A stretch of 64,000 nt of DNA from Leclercia sp. AS011. Its GTDB lineage: Bacteria; Pseudomonadota; Gammaproteobacteria; Enterobacterales; Enterobacteriaceae. The notes under the pieces are model-generated. The model made no database searches. It saw only the letters and a list, made by a program, of their open reading frames with translations, and was not told the DNA's origin. Position 1 is the first letter of the stretch; each line of letters begins with the position of its first letter. Below are positions 28,787-39,136 of the stretch, piece by piece. Location: assembly GCF_037152535.1 (NCBI RefSeq), contig NZ_JBBCMA010000002.1:186001-250000 (forward strand), in the 5' to 3' direction. Position numbers and translations under genes: made by a program.

Positions 28787-30308
28787 GGCTTATCACGCGC
28801 GGCTGGCGCTCCAGGATGCGGGTGTTGCGGGCGGCCTCTTCACCCAGCCAGGTGGTATTGGTGCGTGAGCCTTCGGCGCGGTATTTCTCCAGATCGGAAA
28901 GCCGCACCATATAGCCGGTGACGCGGACCAGATCGTTACCCGCGACATTGGCGCTGAACTCGCGCATTCCGGCGCGGAAGGCGCCCAGGCAAAGCTCCAC
29001 CACCGCCTGCGGATTGCGCTTGATGGTTTCATCCAGGGTCAGGATGTCGCTGATCCCGGCGTGATAGTGCCGGTGATGCGGTGCCACCGCCAGCAGATGA
29101 CTGATGGGGTCGGGCTCATCGCCATAGGGCAGGCGCGCCCCCGGCGTGGTGCCGACGTCAGAGCTGATCCCCGACTGGGCATGCAGCAGGGCGCGCTGCT
29201 TCCAGCCATGTCTGACCGGGGTGTTTTCCACAAAGGCCGCTAACTGTTCGCTGATGCGGTACCCCAGCGCATTAGCCTGCGGATTCTTACCGTAACGCCC
29301 CTTAATCCCGGCTTTCTCGCACAGCACGTTCACCGCTTCGGCCAGGCCATACATACCGAACATCGGCACAAAACGGTCGGGATCGATCAGCCCTTCTTTC
29401 ACCAGGAAGCTATTCTCAAAGAAACCGGATTGCTGGTAGAGGACGTCGCAGCGGGCATCGATGATGGCGATCTGCTGCTGACAGTAGTGCGGCAGCGTGC
29501 GGGTGAAGAACGCGTCCAGCGTATCGCTCTGTTCGGCGATGGCTTTCAGGTTGAGGCGCACCAGGGTGCTGCCCCCGCCCGCCAGCGGCAGGGAGTTGTA
29601 ACAGCTGACGACGCCAAAACCATTTTTTGTGAAAATTTTATCATTTTCCGGCCCGTTGGCGATATGCGGCTTGCTGCATTCACAGATGTTGCTGGCCACC
29701 TCCAGCAGCAAATCGTCCGGGGTGATCGCCGGGTCATAAATAAAGGTCAGATTGGGTGAAACCTGCTTCAGCTCGGCATCCGCGCGTAAAATAGCGCGCG
29801 TCACCGGACCATCGGCTGGGCCAATATTTGCATGAACGAAGGCATCCGGCAGGGTGCGATCGAGATAGCGCCAGAAACGTTTTATTCGAATATCGATTTC
29901 TTCTTGTGTTAGAATTCTAACATACGGCTGCAGCAGCGTATCGAGATGGCCGAGGAACACCGGCATGCCGGTCACGGACGGAACATGGTGGTAAAGGATG
30001 GTTAACAGCGACAGGGCATCGTCCAGATCCTGCGCCCCTTCCAGTTCCAGCCATGCCGAGCCCTGTTTCAGGAACAACGCATAGTCGGGTAACACATAGC
30101 GCGGTTTGTAGGGTGCATGGCCCTCAAACATATCGCAGATAAAACCCGCCTCCAGCGCCTGGCGTGCTTCGGGGGCCAGGGTCGGGTAGGGCAGGTTGTT
30201 TTCCGCCTCCAGCGCCAGAAAGTGGCGTTTTTGTTCGGGGCTTAACACCGGGCTTGTCACAATTTGCTGGCAACGTTGTTGCAGGGCATCGGGGCTGGAG
30301 GGGGACAT
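28758..30308 (-). CDS. yjjI: Glycyl-radical enzyme of unknown substrate YjjI (DUF3029)
   Basis: A 516-residue protein of the YjjI class. The probable radical glycine is G465 in RVTGYMVRL near the C-terminus. A candidate catalytic cysteine is in [16 protein letters not shown]. Substrate unknown; the shared region with deoC suggests a link to nucleoside or deoxyribose metabolism, but this is inference. Its 5' coding half also carries DeoR-type operators (29628-29643, 29907-29922) that in E. coli control the divergent deo operon, so this DNA is under two kinds of selection. ATG at 30308. Confidence 0.92.
   Translation of the reverse strand: MSPSSPDALQQRCQQIVTSPVLSPEQKRHFLALEAENNLPYPTLAPEARQALEAGFICDMFEGHAPYKPRYVLPDYALFLKQGSAWLELEGAQDLDDALSLLTILYHHVPSVTGMPVFLGHLDTLLQPYVRILTQEEIDIRIKRFWRYLDRTLPDAFVHANIGPADGPVTRAILRADAELKQVSPNLTFIYDPAITPDDLLLEVASNICECSKPHIANGPENDKIFTKNGFGVVSCYNSLPLAGGGSTLVRLNLKAIAEQSDTLDAFFTRTLPHYCQQQIAIIDARCDVLYQQSGFFENSFLVKEGLIDPDRFVPMFGMYGLAEAVNVLCEKAGIKGRYGKNPQANALGYRISEQLAAFVENTPVRHGWKQRALLHAQSGISSDVGTTPGARLPYGDEPDPISHLLAVAPHHRHYHAGISDILTLDETIKRNPQAVVELCLGAFRAGMREFSANVAGNDLVRVTGYMVRLSDLEKYRAEGSRTNTTWLGEEAARNTRILERQPRVISHEQQMRFSQ
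29628..29643. promoter_or_regulatory. Candidate distal DeoR operator (OE-like) inside yjjI
   Basis: TGTGAAAATTTTATCA matches the DeoR palindrome TGTTAGAATTCTAACA at 12 of 16 bases. Its centre is 279 bp from the operator at 29907. E. coli has a weaker third operator upstream of O1, so position supports the assignment more than the match does. Confidence 0.5.
29907..29922. promoter_or_regulatory. DeoR operator O1 (deoP1) inside yjjI
   Basis: Perfect 16-bp palindrome TGTTAGAATTCTAACA, the DeoR recognition sequence, within the yjjI coding region about 650 bp before deoC. It overlaps a TAGAAT -10-like hexamer, as at deoP1 in E. coli. Its centre is 603 bp from the operator at 30510, close to the 599 bp reported between O1 and O2. 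Confidence 0.85.
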
Positions 30309-30420
30309 GGTCGCTTCCTTATTGTTCTGCAGTGATGGGGAAGGATTGTAGAAAGAGTCCCGTCCGCCGCCTTTGATCCCGCGCGTGTGCCTGACGCTTT
30401 AATCCGCAGTTGCAGCTAAA

Positions 30421-30497
30421 TTATTTGAAGTGGATCTCATTACGGTTATGCAAATTTGTACGCGTATTTCATTAACTGTGATGAATGTCGAAGTGAG
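30421..30497 (+). promoter_or_regulatory. CRP and CytR sites of deoP2
   Basis: Two CRP-type sites flank a CytR region: TTATTTGAAGTGGATCTCAT at 30421-30440, and around TGTGATGAATGTCGAAGTG at 30477-30495. Between them lies GCAAATTTGTA. Layout and sequence follow E. coli deoP2 as I recall it. Confidence 0.75.
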
Positions 30498-30509
30498 AAT
30501 GCGGGTGGA

Positions 30510-30525
30510 TGTTAGAATACTCACA
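30510..30525. promoter_or_regulatory. DeoR operator O2 overlapping the deoP2 -10
   Basis: TGTTAGAATACTCACA has an imperfect DeoR palindrome and contains the -10 hexamer TAGAAT (30513-30518). It lies 45 bp before deoC and pairs with the perfect copy at 29907 for loop-type repression. Confidence 0.85.
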
Positions 30526-30569
30526 GACCCGCAAGGTAAAATTTTACGGCTATACGCCGGGAGAATGTT

Positions 30570-31349
30570 ATGACCGATTTAACCGCAAGCAGCCTGCGCG
30601 CCCTGAAACTGATGGATCTGACCACCCTGAATGACGACGACACCAACGAGAAAGTGATCGCCCTGTGTCATCAGGCGAAAACCGCAGTGGGCAACACCGC
30701 GGCTGTCTGTATCTATCCGCGTTTCATTCCGATTGCGCGTAAAACCCTGAAAGAGCAGGGTACGCCGGACGTGCGCATCGCCACCGTCACCAACTTCCCG
30801 CACGGTAACGACGACATCGAAATCGCGCTGGCAGAGACCCGCGCCGCTATCGCTTACGGTGCTGACGAAGTGGACGTGGTCTTCCCGTACCGCGCGCTGA
30901 TCGCTGGTAACGAGCAGGTCGGTTTCGATCTGGTGAGAGCCTGTAAAGAGGCCTGCGCCGCGGCAAACGTGCTGCTGAAAGTGATCATCGAAACCGGCGA
31001 GCTGAAAGAAGAGGCGCTGATTCGTAAAGCCTCTGAAATCTCTATCAAAGCGGGTGCTGATTTCATTAAAACCTCTACCGGTAAAGTGCCGGTCAACGCG
31101 ACCCCGGAAAGCGCACGCATCATGATGGAAGTGATCCGCGATATGGGCGTGGAAAAAACCGTGGGCTTCAAACCGGCAGGCGGCGTGCGTACCGCTGAAG
31201 ACGCGCAGCAGTTCCTGGCGATTGCCGACGAGCTGTTCGGGGCCGACTGGGCCGACTCCCGTCACTACCGCTTTGGCGCATCCAGCCTGCTGGCCAGCCT
31301 GCTGAAAGCGCTGGGTCACGGCGATGGTAAGAGCGCAAGCAGCTACTAA
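30570..31349 (+). CDS. deoC: Deoxyribose-phosphate aldolase DeoC
   Basis: Class I aldolase splitting 2-deoxyribose-5-phosphate into glyceraldehyde-3-phosphate and acetaldehyde. The 259 residues form a TIM barrel with the Schiff-base lysine K167 in [12 protein letters not shown], catalytic D102 ([10 protein letters not shown]) and K201 ([10 protein letters not shown]). First gene of deoCABD; preceded by GGGAGAA. Controlled by DeoR, CytR and CRP through the upstream sites. A REP-like unit separates it from deoA. Confidence 0.97.
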   Translation: MTDLTASSLRALKLMDLTTLNDDDTNEKVIALCHQAKTAVGNTAAVCIYPRFIPIARKTLKEQGTPDVRIATVTNFPHGNDDIEIALAETRAAIAYGADEVDVVFPYRALIAGNEQVGFDLVRACKEACAAANVLLKVIIETGELKEEALIRKASEISIKAGADFIKTSTGKVPVNATPESARIMMEVIRDMGVEKTVGFKPAGGVRTAEDAQQFLAIADELFGADWADSRHYRFGASSLLASLLKALGHGDGKSASSY

Positions 31350-31359
31350 GATTTGAATT

Positions 31360-31385
31360 GCCGGGTGGCGCTACGCTTACCCGGC
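31360..31385. repeat. REP-like palindromic unit between deoC and deoA
   Basis: GCCGGGT...ACCCGGC with a central GCGCTACGC, 10 bp after deoC. One unit of the family at 4035, 34010, 34840 and 58155. It may stabilise the upstream mRNA segment. Confidence 0.8.
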
Positions 31386-31404
31386 CTACTTTCGGGAGGT
31401 TACC

Positions 31405-32727
31405 GTGTTTCTCGCACAAGAAATTATTCGTAAAAAACGTGATGGTCATGCTTTAAGCGACGAAGAGATCCGTTTCTTTATCAACGGCATTCGCGACAAT
31501 ACCATCTCTGAAGGGCAGATTGCGGCCCTGGCGATGACCATTTTCTTCCACGATATGGCGATGCCGGAGCGCGTGTCGCTGACCATGGCGATGCGGGATT
31601 CAGGAACCGTTCTGGACTGGAAGAGCCTTAACCTCAACGGCCCGATTGTGGATAAACACTCCACCGGCGGCGTGGGTGACGTGACCTCCCTGATGCTGGG
31701 CCCGATGGTGGCAGCCTGCGGCGGTTACATCCCGATGATCTCCGGGCGCGGCCTGGGCCATACCGGCGGCACGCTCGACAAACTGGAAGCCATTCCGGGC
31801 TTCGATATCTTCCCGGATGACAACCGCTTCCGCGACATTATTAAGGACGTTGGTGTGGCGATTATCGGCCAGACCAGCTCCCTTGCCCCGGCGGATAAGC
31901 GTTTTTACGCCACGCGTGACATTACCGCGACCGTCGACTCCATCCCGCTGATTACCGCCTCGATCCTCGCCAAAAAACTGGCCGAAGGTCTGGATGCGCT
32001 GGTGATGGATGTCAAAGTGGGCAGCGGCGCCTTTATGCCGACCTATGAACTCTCTGCTGCGCTGGCCGAAGCGATCGTTGGCGTCTCCAACGGCGCAGGC
32101 GTGCGCACCACCGCGCTGCTCACCGATATGAACCAGGTGCTGGCCTCCAGCGCCGGTAACGCGGTTGAAGTGCGCGAAGCGGTGCAGTTCCTGACCGGCG
32201 AATACCGTAACCCGCGCCTGTTCGACGTGACCATGGCGCTGTGCGTTGAGATGCTGATCTCCGGTAATCTGGCGAAAGATGACGCTGAAGCCCGTACTAA
32301 ACTGCAGGCAGTGCTGGATAACGGCAAAGCGGCCGAGATCTTTGGCCGCATGGTTGCTGCCCAGAAAGGCCCGACCGATTTCGTGGAAAACTACGCGAAA
32401 TACCTGCCTACCGCGATGCTCAGCAAAGCCGTTTATGCAGATACCGAAGGTTTCGTTTCCGCAATGGACACCCGCGCGCTGGGTATGGCGGTAGTGTCGA
32501 TGGGCGGCGGTCGTCGTCAGGCATCCGACACCATCGATTACAGCGTCGGCTTCACCGAAATGGCCCGTCTGGGCGACAGCGTTGACGGTCAACGTCCGCT
32601 GGCGGTGATCCACGCCAAAGATGAAAACAGCTGGCAGGATGCGGCGAAAGCCGTGAAGGCCGCCATCACCCTGGCAGATAAAGCGCCAGAAAGCACACCG
32701 ACCGTCTATCGTCGCATTACCGAATAG
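31405..32727 (+). CDS. deoA: Thymidine phosphorylase DeoA
   Basis: Cleaves thymidine and deoxyuridine to free base and deoxyribose-1-phosphate. The 440 residues contain the family signature [16 protein letters not shown] and the phosphate/substrate loop [15 protein letters not shown]. The start is a GTG at 31405 with a GGGAGG site. Second gene of the deo operon; 51 bp before deoB, where E. coli has an additional internal promoter (not resolved here). Confidence 0.97.
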   Translation: MFLAQEIIRKKRDGHALSDEEIRFFINGIRDNTISEGQIAALAMTIFFHDMAMPERVSLTMAMRDSGTVLDWKSLNLNGPIVDKHSTGGVGDVTSLMLGPMVAACGGYIPMISGRGLGHTGGTLDKLEAIPGFDIFPDDNRFRDIIKDVGVAIIGQTSSLAPADKRFYATRDITATVDSIPLITASILAKKLAEGLDALVMDVKVGSGAFMPTYELSAALAEAIVGVSNGAGVRTTALLTDMNQVLASSAGNAVEVREAVQFLTGEYRNPRLFDVTMALCVEMLISGNLAKDDAEARTKLQAVLDNGKAAEIFGRMVAAQKGPTDFVENYAKYLPTAMLSKAVYADTEGFVSAMDTRALGMAVVSMGGGRRQASDTIDYSVGFTEMARLGDSVDGQRPLAVIHAKDENSWQDAAKAVKAAITLADKAPESTPTVYRRITE

Positions 32728-34002
<1,275 letters not shown>

Positions 34003-34009
34003 GGTCATT

Positions 34010-34077
34010 GCCGGGTGGCGGCTGCGCCTTACCCGGCCTACAAAACCGTAGGCCCGGTAAGCGAAGCGCCACCGGGC
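34010..34077. repeat. Two inverted REP-like units (BIME) between deoB and deoD
   Basis: GCCGGGTGGCGGCTGCGCC...CCCGGC (from 34010), then an inverse unit GCCCGGTAAGCGAAGCGCC...GGGC (to 34077), joined by a short linker. Head-to-head organisation is typical of bacterial interspersed mosaic elements. It may shift deoB and deoD expression by mRNA stabilisation or attenuation. Confidence 0.82.
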
Positions 34078-34106
34078 AAAAAAATTCAAATGAAAAGGAA
34101 CTGAAG

Positions 34107-34829
34107 ATGGCAACTCCTCATATTAATGCAGAGATGGGTGATTTCGCTGACGTCGTATTGATGCCGGGCGACCCGCTGCGCGCGAAGCACATTGCAGAAA
34201 CCTTCCTCGAAGACGTGCGTGAAGTGAACAACGTGCGCGGCATGCTGGGCTTCACCGGTACCTACAAAGGCCGCAAAATCTCCGTCATGGGTCACGGCAT
34301 GGGTATCCCATCCTGCTCCATCTACACCAAAGAGCTGATCACCGACTTCGGCGTGAAGAAAATCATCCGCGTGGGCTCCTGTGGTGCCGTGCGTATGGAC
34401 GTGAAACTGCGTGACATCGTGATTGGTATGGGTGCCTGCACCGATTCCAAAGTGAACCGCATGCGTTTTAAAGATCACGACTTCGCGGCCATTGCTGACT
34501 TCGGCATGGTGCGTGACGCGGTTGACGCGGCCAAAGCGCTGGGCGTTGAAGCACGCGTGGGCAACATCTTCTCTGCGGATCTGTTCTATGCGCCGGACGG
34601 CGGCGAGATGTTCGACGTGATGGAGAAATACGGCATCCTGGGCGTGGAAATGGAAGCGGCAGGCATCTACGGCGTAGCGGCTGAGTTTGGTGCAAAAGCG
34701 CTGACCATCTGCACCGTGTCTGACCATATCCGTACTCACGAGCAGACCACTGCCGCTGAGCGTCAGACCACCTTCAACGACATGATCAAAATCGCGCTGG
34801 AATCCGTTCTGCTGGGCGATAAAGAGTAA
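34107..34829 (+). CDS. deoD: Purine nucleoside phosphorylase DeoD
   Basis: Hexameric phosphorylase cleaving purine (deoxy)ribonucleosides to base and (deoxy)ribose-1-phosphate. The 240 residues keep [36 protein letters not shown] and the nucleoside-binding EMEAAGIYG with the Asp of CTVSDHI. It has one more residue than the E. coli protein I remember: DGGEMFD in place of DGEMFD. ATG at 34107 with AAGGAACTGAAG upstream. Last gene of the operon. Confidence 0.96.
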   Translation: MATPHINAEMGDFADVVLMPGDPLRAKHIAETFLEDVREVNNVRGMLGFTGTYKGRKISVMGHGMGIPSCSIYTKELITDFGVKKIIRVGSCGAVRMDVKLRDIVIGMGACTDSKVNRMRFKDHDFAAIADFGMVRDAVDAAKALGVEARVGNIFSADLFYAPDGGEMFDVMEKYGILGVEMEAAGIYGVAAEFGAKALTICTVSDHIRTHEQTTAAERQTTFNDMIKIALESVLLGDKE

Positions 34830-34839
34830 GAGCTGTTGT

Positions 34840-34912
34840 GCCGGGTGGCGGCTTCGCCTGACCCGGCCTACGGTTTTCCAGGCCCGCTAAGCGTAGCGCC
34901 AGCGGGCTTTTT
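34840..34912. repeat. BIME-like pair of palindromic units between deoD and lplA
   Basis: A unit GCCGGGTGGCGGCTTCGCC...CCCGGC (from 34840) and a distinct second unit GCCCGCTAAGCGTAGCGCC...GCGGGC (34882-34907) followed by T5. The second hairpin can serve as the terminator of the deo operon, and the pair lies between convergent genes. E. coli has yjjJ here; this window does not. Confidence 0.8.
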
Positions 34913-34913
34913 A

Positions 34914-35930
34914 CTACCGCACCGCCCGCGCAATCCACGCCGACAGCTCCCGCAACTCCTTTTCCTGCTCCGGAAAATCGCCAGTCAGTGCGTCGCATTC
35001 CTGCTGCAGCCTGTCCGCCCGGTACAAACAGCCCTGTAAGCGTGCCGCGAGTGCTTCCAGCGGTGCCGGATTCAGACTATCGGTAAAGACCTGCGTGCGG
35101 GTGATATGGCCTTTCTCCACGTCGAAGTGCAGCTCCACGCCGCCCCAGGTAAAACGCTCATCCAGCAGGTGCGAGAAGGCAGGGGCCTGACCGAAGTTCC
35201 ACTCCCAGCTGCTCTGGCGGGCAAAGGTCTCGGCGAAGTTTGGCAGATCCGGGGTCTTGTCCGGGGAGATCACTTCCGCTTCCACGCGCTCGCCGTAATG
35301 GGCAAAAAACGCCTCGCGTACGGCCTCACAGATCTGCTCGTGAGTGATCCCCGGCAGCAGTTCGACCAGATTCGCTACCCGGCCGCGCACGGAGGTAATC
35401 CCTTTGGCCTGTAGCTTTTTCTTGTCGGGATTCAGGTAGTTCGCCAGGCGGCTGAGATCGGCGTTCAGCAGCAGGGTGCCGTGGTGGAAACCACGGTCCA
35501 TCGTTTCGCGATAGGCAGAGCCGGACACTTTGCGATCCCCGTCCGGCGTTTTGACCACCAGATCGTTACGTCCGGAGGCTTCAGCCGTCACGCCGAGCGA
35601 ATTGAGCGCGTTGAGGACAATCGACGTGGAGATGGTTTTATCGTACTCCGGTTTCCCCGCCATAAAGGTAAAGCAGGTATTGCCGAGGTCGTGGAACACT
35701 GCGCCACCGCCGCTGCTGCGACGCGCCAGACGCACGTTGTCCTCTTCCATACGTCGGGTGTTGCACTCTTTCCACGGATTTTGCGCCCGGCCAATGACCA
35801 CCGTATCGGCGTTGCGCCACAGGAACAGCACCCGCTGCGTGGCGGGCATCTGACGGAAGATGCACTCTTCTACCGCGAGATTAAACCAGGGATCGTAAGA
35901 GTCAGAGATAAGCAGGCGTAAGGTCGTCAT
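34914..35930 (-). CDS. lplA: Lipoate-protein ligase A
   Basis: Attaches scavenged lipoate to the E2 and GcvH lipoyl domains in two steps via lipoyl-AMP. The 338 residues contain the motif [18 protein letters not shown] that binds lipoyl-AMP, the catalytic lysine region [13 protein letters not shown] and HHGTLLLN, followed by the C-terminal accessory domain (about 245-338). It is 39 bp downstream of ytjB on the same strand, suggesting a ytjB-lplA unit. Confidence 0.95.
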   Translation of the reverse strand: MTTLRLLISDSYDPWFNLAVEECIFRQMPATQRVLFLWRNADTVVIGRAQNPWKECNTRRMEEDNVRLARRSSGGGAVFHDLGNTCFTFMAGKPEYDKTISTSIVLNALNSLGVTAEASGRNDLVVKTPDGDRKVSGSAYRETMDRGFHHGTLLLNADLSRLANYLNPDKKKLQAKGITSVRGRVANLVELLPGITHEQICEAVREAFFAHYGERVEAEVISPDKTPDLPNFAETFARQSSWEWNFGQAPAFSHLLDERFTWGGVELHFDVEKGHITRTQVFTDSLNPAPLEALAARLQGCLYRADRLQQECDALTGDFPEQEKELRELSAWIARAVR

Positions 35931-35969
35931 GGCAAAGTTCCTTTTCTGAATCGTCCGGCTACTTTACCA

Positions 35970-36614
35970 CTATTCCTTCTTCTCGCTCTCTTCCTCTTCC
36001 GGTACCGACTTGCTGGCGGTGAGCAGGAATGGCGACTGCTGCCAGCGGGTGCGTTTGCCCTGGAGCAGCGTGCGGGTCAGGACCACGCCAATCGCCAGCG
36101 ACAGGAGCAGCATCAGGCGCAGGATGTTAGTGGTGTTATCCACCTGCTTCGCCTCGGTGGCCAGAGTATGGGTGTCGAGGGTCAGACGCAGATAGCCGAG
36201 CGGCCCGTTTTTGCCCTGAATCGGCTCCACCAGCTGCTGATTAAAATAGCCGCCGGCTTTTTTACCATCCAGCGCCAGCCTGTCGCGCACCTCCACATGC
36301 TCGCCGGCCCGGGCGATGAGCGCGCCCTCGTTGTCATAGACGCTGGCATCGAGAATGCGGCTCTCGTCGGTCAGCAGACGCAGCACCTGCGCAATGCGCT
36401 TTTCATCCGGCGATTCGGTACGCATCAGAGGGGCGACATTGAGCGAGACCTGACGCGCCAGGGTGTGCGCCAGCTCTTCAAGCTGCGGGTTACGCTGTCG
36501 TTGATGATTCTGGCTGAACCAGGATGCGCCCTGCATCAGCGCCACTAACAGGGCCAGACAGGAGAGGACAATCACGGCACGATGAAGCCGGAATTTCAGT
36601 TTTGCACGAGCCAT
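35970..36614 (-). CDS. ytjB: YtjB (Smp) membrane protein
   Basis: Membrane protein of unknown function, 214 residues, as in E. coli. It has a N-terminal membrane segment (about 13-32, VIVLSCLALLVALMQGASWF), a periplasmic domain (about 35-165) resembling a degenerate sensor, a second membrane segment (about 166-185, ILRLMLLLSLAIGVVLTRTL) and an acidic C-terminal tail rich in Glu. It is divergent from serB across 121 bp. Smp was named for serB-linked membrane protein. Confidence 0.88.
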   Translation of the reverse strand: MARAKLKFRLHRAVIVLSCLALLVALMQGASWFSQNHQRQRNPQLEELAHTLARQVSLNVAPLMRTESPDEKRIAQVLRLLTDESRILDASVYDNEGALIARAGEHVEVRDRLALDGKKAGGYFNQQLVEPIQGKNGPLGYLRLTLDTHTLATEAKQVDNTTNILRLMLLLSLAIGVVLTRTLLQGKRTRWQQSPFLLTASKSVPEEEESEKKE

Positions 36615-36735
36615 ATTCCACCTGCTGAAAATTTTCGGGGTTAATGTTGCCAGAAGTGATGGTTACAAGGTAGCCTCATGCGTTATTTTCCCCCCCTGGA
36701 TGATTCCCGGCGCGAACGATTTTACAGGAGCTTTA

Positions 36736-37704
36736 ATGCCAAACATTACCTGGTGCGACCTGCCCAATGATGTCTCTCTCTGGCCAGGATTGCCGCTCTC
36801 ATTAAGTGGCGATGAGGTAATGCCACTGGATTACCATGCTGGCCGTAGCGGCTGGCTGCTGTATGGACGCGGCCTGGATAAACAGCAGTTAACTCAGTAT
36901 CAGAGCAAGCTGGGTGCCGCGATGGTGATCGTCGCCGCCTGGTGCGTGGAAGATTATCAGGTCATCCGCCTGGCCGGTTCCCTGACCCAGCGCGCTACCC
37001 GTCTGGCGCACGACGCCGGGCTGGATGTGGCTCCGCTCGGTAAAATCCCGCACCTGAAAACCCCGGGGCTGCTGGTGATGGACATGGACTCCACCGCCAT
37101 TCAGATCGAGTGCATCGACGAGATCGCCAAACTGGCCGGTACCGGCGAGATGGTGGCCGAAGTGACCGAGCGCGCCATGCGCGGCGAGCTGGACTTCACC
37201 GCCAGCCTGAAACAGCGCGTGGCGACCCTGAAGGATGCCGACGCCAATATCCTTATGCAGGTGCGTGAAACGCTGCCGTTGATGCCGGGGCTGGTGCAGC
37301 TGGTGCTGAAGCTGGAAACCCTGGGCTGGAAAGTGGCTATCGCCTCCGGCGGCTTTACCTTCTTTGCCGAGTATCTGCGCGACAAGCTGCGCCTGGATGC
37401 GGTGGTTGCCAACGAACTGGAGATCCGAGACGGGAAGCTGACCGGCAACGTGGTTGGCCAGATCGTCGATGCCCAGTTTAAGGCCAGCACCCTGACGCGA
37501 CTGGCGGAAAAGTATGATATCCCGGTTGCCCAGACGGTGGCGATTGGCGACGGCGCGAACGATCTGCCGATGATTAAAGTGGCCGGGCTTGGCATTGCTT
37601 ACCATGCCAAACCGACCGTGAATGAAAAGACGGAAGTCATTATCCGTCATGCTGACCTGATGGGGGTGTTCTGCATTCTCTCCGGCAGCGTGAATCAGAA
37701 ATAA
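36736..37704 (+). CDS. serB: Phosphoserine phosphatase SerB
   Basis: Last step of serine synthesis. The 322 residues have an N-terminal ACT-like region (1-~100), then the HAD core with the nucleophile motif MDMDSTAIQIECIDE, motif II AIASGGF and motif IV GDGANDLPM. The ATG at 36736 follows AGGAG and matches the E. coli N-terminus MPNITWCDLP; an in-frame ATG 36 bases upstream is ignored. Followed by radA after 11 bp; serB-radA-nadR behave as an operon. Confidence 0.96.
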   Translation: MPNITWCDLPNDVSLWPGLPLSLSGDEVMPLDYHAGRSGWLLYGRGLDKQQLTQYQSKLGAAMVIVAAWCVEDYQVIRLAGSLTQRATRLAHDAGLDVAPLGKIPHLKTPGLLVMDMDSTAIQIECIDEIAKLAGTGEMVAEVTERAMRGELDFTASLKQRVATLKDADANILMQVRETLPLMPGLVQLVLKLETLGWKVAIASGGFTFFAEYLRDKLRLDAVVANELEIRDGKLTGNVVGQIVDAQFKASTLTRLAEKYDIPVAQTVAIGDGANDLPMIKVAGLGIAYHAKPTVNEKTEVIIRHADLMGVFCILSGSVNQK

Positions 37705-37715
37705 AGAGGTAAAAC

Positions 37716-39101
37716 GTGGCGAAAGCTCCAAAACGCGCATTTGTCTGTAATGAATGTGGTGCGGATTATCCGCGCTGGCAGGGGCAGTGCAGCGCCTGTC
37801 ATGCCTGGAACACCATCACCGAAGTGCGCGGAGTTGCCGCTTCACCTACCGTAGCCCGTAACGAGCGTCTGAGCGGTTACGCAGGCAACGCGGGCGTATC
37901 GAAAGTCCAGAAGCTCTCCGACATCAGCCTTGAAGCCCTGCCGCGCTTCTCCACCGGGTTTAAAGAGTTCGACCGGGTGCTGGGCGGCGGCGTGGTCCCG
38001 GGGAGCGCCATTCTGATTGGCGGGAGCCCGGGTGCCGGGAAATCCACCCTGCTGCTGCAAACCCTGTGCAAACTCGCGTCCCAGATGAAGACCCTGTACG
38101 TCACCGGGGAAGAGTCCCTGCAGCAGGTGGCGATGCGCGCGCACCGCCTGGCATTGCCGACCCAGGATCTGAATATGCTCTCTGAAACCAGCATCGAGCA
38201 GATCTGCATGATTGCTGAAGAAGAGCAGCCGAAGCTGATGGTGATCGACTCCATCCAGGTGATGCACATGGCCGACGTGCAGTCGTCGCCGGGCAGCGTG
38301 GCCCAGGTGCGTGAGACCGCAGCCTACCTGACGCGCTTCGCCAAAACCCGCGGCGTGGCGATCATCATGGTCGGTCACGTCACCAAAGACGGTGCCCTGG
38401 CCGGTCCGAAGGTCCTCGAGCACTGTATCGACTGCTCCGTAATGCTGGATGGCGATGCCGATACCCGTTTCCGTACCCTGCGCAGCCATAAAAACCGCTT
38501 TGGAGCGGTGAATGAGCTGGGCGTGTTTGCCATGACCGAGCAGGGGCTGCGTGAAGTCAGTAACCCGTCGGCCATCTTCCTGAGCCGCGGTGATGAAGTC
38601 ACCTCCGGCAGTTCGGTGATGGTGGTCTGGGAAGGGACACGCCCGCTGCTGGTGGAGATCCAGGCGCTGGTCGATCATTCGATGATGGGTAACCCGCGTC
38701 GCGTGGCGGTGGGTCTGGAACAAAACCGTCTGGCGATTTTGCTGGCGGTGCTGCACCGTCACGGCGGCCTGCAGATGGCGGATCAGGACGTCTTCGTCAA
38801 CGTGGTCGGTGGGGTAAAAGTGACCGAAACCAGCGCCGACCTCGCGCTGTTGTTGGCGATGGTCTCCAGCCTGCGCGACCGACCGTTGCCCCAGGATCTG
38901 GTGGTGTTTGGCGAAGTCGGGCTGGCGGGAGAGATCCGTCCGGTGCCGAGCGGCCAGGAGCGGATCTCCGAGGCGGCAAAACACGGCTTCCGCCGGGCGA
39001 TTGTGCCCGCCGCCAACGTGCCGAAAAAGCTGCCGGAAGGGATGACGGTCTTTCCCGTTAAAAAACTCTCTGATGCGCTAAGTGTTTTTGACGACTTATA
39101 A
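37716..39101 (+). CDS. radA: DNA repair protein RadA
   Basis: RecA-like helicase/branch-migration protein of recombinational repair. The 461 residues show a zinc finger (CNECGADYPRWQGQCSAC, residues 11-28), Walker A GGSPGAGKST, the RadA-specific KNRFG motif (in SHKNRFGAVNELGVF) and a C-terminal Lon-protease-like domain (about 300-461) without the catalytic pair. It starts 11 bp after serB and lies 35 bp before nadR in the same operon. Confidence 0.96.
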   Translation: MAKAPKRAFVCNECGADYPRWQGQCSACHAWNTITEVRGVAASPTVARNERLSGYAGNAGVSKVQKLSDISLEALPRFSTGFKEFDRVLGGGVVPGSAILIGGSPGAGKSTLLLQTLCKLASQMKTLYVTGEESLQQVAMRAHRLALPTQDLNMLSETSIEQICMIAEEEQPKLMVIDSIQVMHMADVQSSPGSVAQVRETAAYLTRFAKTRGVAIIMVGHVTKDGALAGPKVLEHCIDCSVMLDGDADTRFRTLRSHKNRFGAVNELGVFAMTEQGLREVSNPSAIFLSRGDEVTSGSSVMVVWEGTRPLLVEIQALVDHSMMGNPRRVAVGLEQNRLAILLAVLHRHGGLQMADQDVFVNVVGGVKVTETSADLALLLAMVSSLRDRPLPQDLVVFGEVGLAGEIRPVPSGQERISEAAKHGFRRAIVPAANVPKKLPEGMTVFPVKKLSDALSVFDDL

Positions 39102-39136
39102 TTACTTATTCGTTGTTGCAGGAGGCACCGTAATTT

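Noticed and set aside
34010..34912. Inverted repeats around deoD as ends of a mobile element
   Set aside because: The units belong to the REP/BIME family found at several intergenic sites here; no transposase or target duplication is present.
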